A stretch of DNA of 64,000 bases from Haematobia irritans (taxonomy: Eukaryota; Arthropoda; Insecta; Diptera; Muscidae), in NCBI RefSeq assembly GCF_050003625.1, contig NC_134397.1:274902070-274966069 (forward strand). The letters are read 5' to 3'. Both the position numbers and the translations under genes were made by a program. The notes under the pieces were generated by a model that worked only from the letters and a program-made list of their open reading frames with translations, was not told the DNA's origin and searched no databases. Position 1 is the stretch's first letter. Each line of letters starts with the position of its first letter. Shown here in pieces: positions 59,346-64,000 of the stretch.

Positions 59346-59730
59346 TTTAATTGAAGATATCACACTTTAGAATAACAATCTGTACATTAATTATATTTTA
59401 ATAACAAATGTCTTTCTTATTAAGAACCTTTTTTTACCCTTGTATCGTGGGAAATTTCAATTTGACAGTTCGCTATTGCCACTTTCAATTAAAAACAATG
59501 AAAACTATTAGACTCACATGGACAATAATTTGTTCTACGAATATAAATCAACTTGAACAACTTTCCTAGAAATATCAATAACTCTTCCATGATCATAACT
59601 GGTAGCAAAGCTTGAAGAACATATTCACATCATAATTTTTTTTTAAGCACAGATATTTGAAGAAAAAAAAAACAAAGAGCAAGTTATGATTAAAAGTAAT
59701 TCAGAGAAGATATCTTAATGTACTATATGT

Positions 59731-59958
59731 GTGAGTGTCATAAAACAAATCTACTTCCTCAATAAAAGAAACACGATGTACTACTTCACTCAGTCCGCTA
59801 TAAACATGGGACAAAGAAGCGATTCCATTGAAATAACCAATTACCTCCGACCATACAGCATGCACCAGAATCATTTAAACATTTTGGGTGATATAAACAA
59901 TATCATCTCGAAACATCCAGACATTTCAGCCATGCATCCATTCCATTGTCCATTGTAG
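59731..59958 (+). CDS. Small coding-like frame, unknown
   Basis: 75 codons ending in TAG at 59956-59958, with a polyadenylation-type AATAAA about 100 bp further on (60056). The part from the internal Met at 59776 (MYYFTQSAINMGQRSDSIEI...) has a balanced, protein-like composition (NYLRPYSMHQNHLN, DINNIISKHPDIS) and is less AT-rich than its surroundings. It could be the last exon or processed remnant of a gene, or chance. I recognise no family, and there is no splice-site evidence. Confidence 0.3.
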   Translation: MSVIKQIYFLNKRNTMYYFTQSAINMGQRSDSIEITNYLRPYSMHQNHLNILGDINNIISKHPDISAMHPFHCPL

Positions 59959-60201
59959 TGGCACAACCAGTTCGGAAGTGTCAAAGAATATCCAGGAACA
60001 ATGGAATGGCATGGTACGCATTCTGTGTGTACTAAATATTGTAATTACGCACATAAATAAAAGTATTTGCAAGATTTTTATACTTAGGGATTCGCAAAGG
60101 TGAAATGAAATAATAACGAACTCAGACACATGACTTAGACGCTGAAAACGTAAAATCGGAAGATATGGATCAATGTTGAACTCCTTCGAGGGGTTAAGAC
60201 A

Positions 60202-60489
60202 ATGTCAGATTCCAAAACAAATTCTGACTGTATGATATCCTGTCACGCAGGATCTTGTTTGGGTACAACGCCGAATGAAAAGATTGGTCGGTCGCGAGTT
60301 GAGCAATCAGAATCCCGACTACGCGATGGGTGCCTCGATTGCCCTATTCGGACAACACGCAGCCGTGATACCAGATCTGATCGAAATCCACGCCGCAGTT
60401 GTAAAAACCTTGCTCGCGAGCTGAACATATCGAGATGCAACGGATGCAAAATTTTTTTGAGAGTAACAAAGTTATTCACGAACAAATAA
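60202..60489 (+). pseudogene. Possible Tc1/mariner-type transposase N-terminal fragment
   Basis: The GC-rich plus-strand frame contains DRNPRRSCKNLARELNIS, very like the second helix-turn-helix of Tc1/mariner-group transposases (RNPRRS-x-x-x-AREL-x-IS). It is preceded by an Arg-rich linker (GRSRVEQSESRL) reminiscent of the GRPR AT-hook. It ends at a stop after about 95 codons without any catalytic domain. It is a remnant if real. The overlapping minus-strand frame is Arg/Ser-rich and looks like a shadow. Confidence 0.4.
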
Positions 60490-60729
60490 ATATCTGTTTG
60501 AAATACAAAATATACCACAGACATAGGGTTTTCTTAATTTCCAAGAATATCTTTATTTTATCCAAGGATTCAATATTTGAATTATATTAAAGATTACTTC
60601 CTCATACCAAAAATTAAGGGAAATTTGACTTACATTGAAGACATTAGACTTTAACAGAGGGATGCGTAGTTCAACGCATATCATGCAATTTAATGAAAGA
60701 CATTTTAAACCAACATTAGAAAAAGGTGA

Positions 60730-61720
60730 ATCGTTCCGAAAGGAAAATTTAGGTTAATTTGAGAAAATTTTAATAACCTGTTCTACAAAAAAAGTAAATA
60801 TTTTACGATACTTCAAGAAGATTTATTAGACATAATTTATTTTTTCAAAGTTAGAGTTCTAAATTGCAAAAATATGAAATTGAAGATAGGCGCATTAGTA
60901 GTGATCTTTACTAATTTTTAACAAATCCTGAACTACTTTGTGGGAAAAACGTATTTAGTAAATTTCCATGTTCCATTTATGTATAACTTTTTCCTCCTTT
61001 AGTTATTTTAACTAACGTACACAACAAATTACACTAGTTTACAAAAAAAAAATTTCATGTACAATTGATGAGAGACAACTTTTCTTATGTATTTTGATCT
61101 CCTGAATTCGAAAAAAATTAAAAAAAATTATGGAACAGTTTTTAGATATCCCGTTATTTTGAGTTTTTCGCTCTCTTTTTTTTGCTAAACAAATTATATT
61201 TCGAGTGAAAGGTATTAAAATGATTAATAATCGTTTATAATTGGATCTGTGTTAAGTTAAGTGGTTCAAAAAATGTCGATGCGAAAAGGCCAATTTTTCA
61301 AAAAGAATCGTACTTTACAATGGACCTTTTCCGCCAGAAAAGTATAAACCATTATATCCCATGGTCGTATAGATGATACTCTAATGTAAGTAATAAGACC
61401 AACTAGGAGAAAAACGACCGAAAAATGACAAAGTTATAAACAATTGAGTGAAGAGAAACCAGACGTTTTTTTTGTTTATACTTTTTTTTTGGCGAAAAAC
61501 TAAAAATAACGGGATATCTCAAAAACTGTTCCATAAAAAATTTTTAAACATTTTTCTTTTTCGAATTCAGCAGATCAAAATACATAAGAAAAGTCGACTC
61601 TCATCAAGTGTACATTTTTAGTATAAACTAGTGTTATGAAAGTTAAGGAAATATTCTCATATTGGAGAAATTTTAACTAATACGTAGTATGATTTACACT
61701 CAGTTTTTTTTTTTGAATGA
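60730..61720 (+). mobile_element. GTGAACC-type MITE remnant interrupted by a foldback element
   Basis: AAGGTGAATCGTTCCGAAAG ... AGATTTATTAGACATAATTTATTTTTTC ... GTTATTTTAACTAACGTACACAACAAATT and, after the insertion, ATATTCTCATATTGGAGAAATTTTAACTAA match 53230-53650. Confidence 0.5.
61032..61633. mobile_element. Foldback element with ~150-bp inverted terminal repeats
   Basis: CACTAGTTTAC at 61032 mirrors GTATAAACTAGTG at 61633. The two arms (about 61032-61182 and 61480-61633) agree almost throughout, including GAACAGTTTTTAGATATCCCG and its inverse, TTTTCTTATGTATTTTGATC, and CTGAATTCGAAAAA. The centre is about 300 bp unique. It is flanked by TA on the left and TT(A) on the right. Confidence 0.85.
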
Positions 61721-61803
61721 AGAATTATATATTATTTTAATTAAACTGTCTTTGTTTGAAAAATGGTCGATTGCTTGTTCTTTCATATTAGGTCATAAAT
61801 ATT

Positions 61804-62365
61804 TAGGGATGCCAGATTTTGAAGAGGCAAAAAGAGCACATTCAGTTTATAAAAAGAGCACATACAAAAAAAGAGCACACTTTTCAAATAGAATAAAAAC
61901 ATTTAATTCCATAATAATTAATTTAAATATAAAAAACATACATAAAATAAACCACTTTCAACCCAAGCTAATTTTCTTACAATACTTTGTAAGTCATTTG
62001 TTTGGTGTTTTTGTGAAAAATGTTATTGAAAGAATTTTGTTTACATTTAGAACAGAGTACAGAGTGAAGAAGCAACATCGGCGTGTTTTTCTTCGACTCT
62101 GATATATAAACTAAAACACTATTTAATTAGAAAATAACGGCGTAGAAAAATCTCGCGTGACATTTGCGTATGTTCAGTTTACCTTTACTATATATTGAAT
62201 CGCGTTGGAGTAATATTTGTTGTGATGCATACATAGAGCACAAAAAGAGTATTTAACTAAAAATAGAGCACATTTGCGTGCTCTTTTGGCCTATCGTGTT
62301 TGAAGAGCACATTTTGTAAAAAAAGAGCACATGTGCTCTTTAAAAGAGCACGTCTGGCATCCCTA
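61804..62365. mobile_element. hAT-like MITE with AGAGCAC subterminal repeats
   Basis: TAGGGATGCCAGA at 61804 mirrors TCTGGCATCCCTA at 62365 (one internal mismatch). AAAAAGAGCACA motifs recur close to both ends (61835-61880 and 62235-62350). The arrangement parallels the ACTCACG element at 1503-1871. The 137-codon frame from 61689 runs through it and is a by-product. Confidence 0.75.
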
Positions 62366-62369
62366 ATAT

Positions 62370-63120
62370 GACTCATATTAGTCCTTGGTTTGAATAATAT
62401 CGGTTAATAAAAAAATTGATATAGTCATATTTCCGAGTAATACATATGTATATGGCTTAAATCCAAATATAATAGTGCTCTTGTGCACAGAAAATATATC
62501 TTCATATCCGTTACCTCTTTTTCATTTAATTATTTTTAAAAGGCAGACAATCTACTATTAACATAAGGCAATATTTTTAAGATTGACATCCCTAGTCAAC
62601 AATTCTTGCTAAAGGGAATGAATTGAATCGTACTTACTGTAGACACCATAAACGACAACGATTAGCCCAGGCCAAGTAAACGGCTTTCGTTGTGAATTTT
62701 ATTCATATGCGCATGGGTGTGTGTGTGTGAAGGAAGATGTGAATTCGTAGAATTTTGAAACACAAAAGGATGCCTTTTTCTGTTCGAACACATTTTATAG
62801 TTCCCTTCCTCCTTAGGTCGTTAGCAAAAACACAATACAAATATAGCGAGTAATAAAGAATTAATAATACCAGTATAGGTTTGAGAGAGGCAACGGGAAA
62901 GGGAAAAATAAAAAGACGTGTATAACCCAAGATGAATAGAGCGTTTTCGCTATCAAACTAATTGAACAGATATTATCTATCTTGTTAGGATCCCTATTTC
63001 ACCCGAATAAAGAGTTGAATTAATTATATTTGGAAATCATAAATAGATATAAAGAGGACCCAGAGGATTTTTGTGCAATCCATCCACTAGAAAATATATT
63101 TCAGTTACATAGCACAGTCC
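62370..63120. other. Unique DNA, no supported gene
   Basis: It has one ATGCGCATG motif (62706-62714). Nothing else that I can support. Confidence 0.35.
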
Positions 63121-63253
63121 TGTGAGACCATGGTTAGGTTATGTTTCGATATAGTGGCAGCCCGAAATTTTTAGGCTCACTAAGACTATTCAGTCCTTTG
63201 AGATATCACAGCTGGTGAACTTCTCTCTTATCAATGGGTGCTGCCCGATTCTA

Positions 63254-63729
63254 CACTAAAAAAAAAAAAAATATTTACGTGATATTAAAGATTACGCAAG
63301 GGAGCCACCGTGGTGCAATGGTTGGCATGACCGCCATGAATAGTCTAAGTGAGCCTGATACATCGGGCTGCCACCTAACCTAACCTAACCTAAGATTACG
63401 CAATTTAAATGTGAGGATGCGCAGTTTACAAAGTATTAAGGACAAATTTCTTTAAAATAATGAAATTTTAATTAAAATAAAGTTTATAATCTTTGCTTCA
63501 AAAAAGTTTCATTAAATTTAGGACACAGATTTTGTAAATTTGCGTCCCTCCGTTAAAGTTGCATGTCTTTGAGCAAATTTTCCTTAAAGAAAATTCGACA
63601 GATTTAAAACCAGATAAGTCACTAAAAATGTCAGTATTTTAAAGAAGCCGCATCTTTGGCTCGGAATCAATACCAAAATCCTTATTGGAAGGTCAAAATC
63701 TTTTGATCCGAATAAACTTTTTTTGAGTG
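63254..63729 (+). mobile_element. CACTCAAAAAA-type MITE inside a SINE
   Basis: TA at 63252-63253 and 63730-63731. Ends CACTAAAAAAAAAAA and CTTTTTTTGAGTG. The right half matches 6000-6129 almost base for base (AAGAAGCCGCATCTTTGGCT, GGAATCAATACCAAAATCCTT). Confidence 0.9.
63300..63391 (+). mobile_element. 92-bp internally deleted SINE inside the MITE
   Basis: Starts GGGAGCCACCGTGGTGCAATGG (A-box half of the tRNA head), jumps from CATGACCGCC to ATGAATAGTCTAAGTGAGCC, and ends in CCTAACCTAACCTAACCT. Perfect 12-bp duplication AAGATTACGCAA on both sides (63288-63299, 63392-63403). Confidence 0.93.
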
Positions 63730-63919
63730 TATGTTTAGCTCATTGACAAGGGGCCTCCTTCTTATAGCCGAGTCCTACATTCCACAATACGGTGAAACCA
63801 CTTAGAGAACAATTGTTAGATTCAGAAACGTCATCATCATTACTGAGAGGAAATAATCCAACGCTAAAAAACTTTTTGATATTCGGTCGAAACATGAACC
63901 TGAGGAACAAACTTTTTTG

Positions 63920-64000
63920 GTAATGTTAGGTATAGTAACTGCCTGTTACTTTTGGTTAACTTGAACTCTTCAGTCCATTGTGGTACCACATGAGTGCTGT
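63920..64000 (-). mobile_element. SINE fragment running off the window edge
   Basis: TGTTAGGTATAGTAACTGCC ... GAACTCTTCAGTCCATTGTGGTACCACATGAGTG resembles the degraded 3' half of the SINE in minus orientation. Confidence 0.5.

Larger units (their letters stand above)
63131..63905 (-). mobile_element. tRNA SINE, minus strand, split by a MITE
   Basis: The tail half 63131-63251 (GGTTAGGTTATG ... GTGGCAGCCCGAAATTTTTAGG ... GGGTGCTGCCCGATT) and body 63732-63905 (TTTAGCTCATTGACAAGGGGCCTCC ... TATAGCCGAGTCC ... AACTTTTTGATATTCGGTCGAA) form one SINE. The interruption is 63254-63729. Confidence 0.85.

Noticed and set aside
61689..62102. 137-codon plus-strand frame
   Set aside because: It crosses the left border of the AGAGCAC MITE and consists largely of its AAAAAGAGCACA motifs; low-complexity Lys/Ile/Phe-rich product.

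Overview
The window is animal nuclear DNA, very probably from a calyptrate (muscoid) fly. Three things point there: AT-rich sequence, secreted acid-lipase genes of the insect Lip3/magro type with short GT-AG introns, and a dense load of fly-type repeats (a Himar1-type mariner with its diagnostic terminal repeat, DD41D 'rosa'-type mariners, and tRNA-derived SINEs ending in CCTAA repeats). No bacterial, organellar or viral genes were recognised. The species is not identified; a Haematobia/Stomoxys/Musca-like genome is the best guess.

Genes (2.8-14.5 kb): three members of the acid (gastric/lysosomal-type) lipase family. Lipase 1 (2879-4169, +) and lipase 2 (9310-10617, +) are close tandem duplicates. 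Each has one short intron just after the signal-peptide exon, and a complete Ser-Asp-His triad. Lipase 3 (14420-12044, -) is tail-to-tail with lipase 2, is much more diverged, and has two larger introns; its first exon is my prediction. It keeps the triad, but the oxyanion-loop His and the last Gly of the nucleophile elbow are replaced. Together they look like a small cluster of secreted digestive or lysosomal lipases.

Everything else is intergenic DNA built from mobile elements, many inserted inside one another. The main families, named here for convenience: (A1) a repeat with ends ACGGCCGTAAG.../...GGTGGAGGGTATAAAA holding ~154-bp tandem units; (A2) a diverged relative with the same ~154-bp period; (B) a ~1.8-kb TA-flanked element carrying two divergent tRNA-like modules; (C) a 1.4-kb TA-type element present in three nearly identical copies; several smaller TA-flanked MITE families (ends CACTGAAAAAA, CACACAAAAAA, CACTCAAAAAA); a CCCAGCAAAA-ended family; two hAT-like MITEs with subterminal motif arrays; a pogo-like MITE; a 5'-truncated LINE; one broken Himar-type mariner; two DD41D mariners lacking their DNA-binding region; and a tRNA SINE.

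Layout: 1-2.6 kb, B element, SINE with hAT insertion, long (TA)n; 2.8-14.5 kb, lipase cluster with LINE and Himar in the spacer; 14.6-18.2 kb, A1 interrupted by B; 18.2-22.6 kb, quiet unique DNA; 22.6-26.2 kb, A2 interrupted by C; 26.2-34 kb, MITEs, SINE and partial A1; 34-36.2 kb, B relatives; 36.4-39.5 kb, two C copies side by side; 40-42.7 kb, MITEs; 42.7-43.6 kb, DD41D copy 1; 43.7-46.8 kb, mostly unique DNA with a GC-rich island; 46.8-52.2 kb, MITEs and A1 with two nested insertions, including DD41D copy 2; 52-64 kb, MITE/SINE remnants, two small coding-like patches (59.7-60.5 kb), a foldback element, a hAT-like MITE, and a three-deep SINE/MITE/SINE nest at the right edge.
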